Assembly (NCBI GenBank): GCA_030040295.1
Contig: JASHTZ010000300.1
Location: 1-7,004, forward strand
Direction: 5' to 3'
Source of the DNA: Terriglobia bacterium
GTDB taxonomy: Bacteria > Acidobacteriota > Terriglobia > UBA7540
DNA length: 7,004 nucleotides
Both the position numbers and the translations under genes were made by a program. The notes below the pieces were generated by a model, which saw only the letters and a program-made list of their open reading frames with translations, was not told the origin of the DNA and did no database searches. Shown here piece after piece: positions 6,810 through 7,004 of this stretch. The number at the start of each line of letters is the position of its first letter. Position 1 is the first letter of the stretch.

Positions 6810-7004
6810 TCAGCGGCTCGATCCACCTGAAAGTATTGGCCGAAAAGGCGGGACGACTCGACCGGGAGGGATTTCTGCCCCCGAAGCGCCGGCGGGCGCA
6901 ATCTCCCAGACCGAGAAATCCGCTTCGCTCCACAGCGGTTCGATTCGCCTGGCGTTTTCGAATAGGTTTTCAACCAGTGCGTTGGGAGTGATTACCAAAA
7001 TAGG
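6810..7004 (-). CDS. Possible 3' end of an unidentified gene, partial
   Basis: An open frame enters from the right edge and ends in TGA at 6810-6812, giving 64 residues; it could start at the GTG at 6998 or outside the window. The reading ILVITPNALVENLFENARR followed by IEPLWSEADFSVWEIAPAG looks protein-like, but I do not recognise a family. After about 6880 a second minus-strand frame looks more coding: SSRLFGQYFQVDRAAEGEF, then FLFSFSLKL and TAA at 6770-6772, with the alternating hydrophobic pattern of a last outer-membrane beta strand. One possibility is a single gene with a frameshift around 6865-6900; another is that neither frame is real. A plus-strand frame is also open here from 6782 to 6994. 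Only chance-level support is available from the short length. Confidence 0.25.
   Translation of the reverse strand, partial: PILVITPNALVENLFENARRIEPLWSEADFSVWEIAPAGASGAEIPPGRVVPPFRPILSGGSSR

Overview
The window is bacterial, moderately GC-rich and densely coded. Nearly all of it reads from the minus strand; the exception is the 3' end of a methionine sulfoxide reductase gene on the plus strand at the left edge. The mix of genes (MsrA, a large secreted C45/phospholipase-B-like Ntn hydrolase, a transglutaminase-fold protein with an HGTAHCLEAA motif, a long AsnB-type amidotransferase) looks like a soil-type Acidobacteriota chromosome. That placement is inferred from protein style, not from a marker gene.

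Layout, left to right. Bases 1-399 (+) encode the C-terminal 132 residues of MsrA. It converges on a 949-residue exported protein (446-3295, -) with a signal peptide, a carbohydrate-binding-like beta domain, an N-terminal-nucleophile (Cys) hydrolase domain and a tail resembling the helical C-terminal part of M1 aminopeptidases plus one further alpha/beta domain. Upstream of it on the same strand lie a transglutaminase-like protein (3370-4092), a HigA-like HTH antitoxin (4101-4421) and a RelE/HigB-like toxin of the Gp49 family (4418-4786). Next is asnB (4811-6751). At the right edge (about 6770-7004) is a weakly supported fragment, possibly the broken 3' end of another minus-strand gene.

The toxin-antitoxin pair is toxin-first with an ATGA overlap. 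It has a near-consensus promoter (TTGACA, 17 bp, TATAAT) whose -35 box is formed by the last codons of asnB. A perfect 8-bp-arm palindrome fills the spacer and touches the -10 box, a natural site for the antitoxin to bind and shut off its own operon. The -10 box is so close to the toxin ATG that the mRNA would start only 2-4 nt before it, so the toxin message may be almost leaderless. The transglutaminase-like gene follows the antitoxin with its Shine-Dalgarno overlapping the antitoxin stop codon, so the three genes probably form one transcript.

No tRNA, rRNA, CRISPR array, insertion sequence or convincing intrinsic terminator was seen. The only clearly mobile-style cargo is the toxin-antitoxin module, set tightly between asnB and the transglutaminase-like gene.
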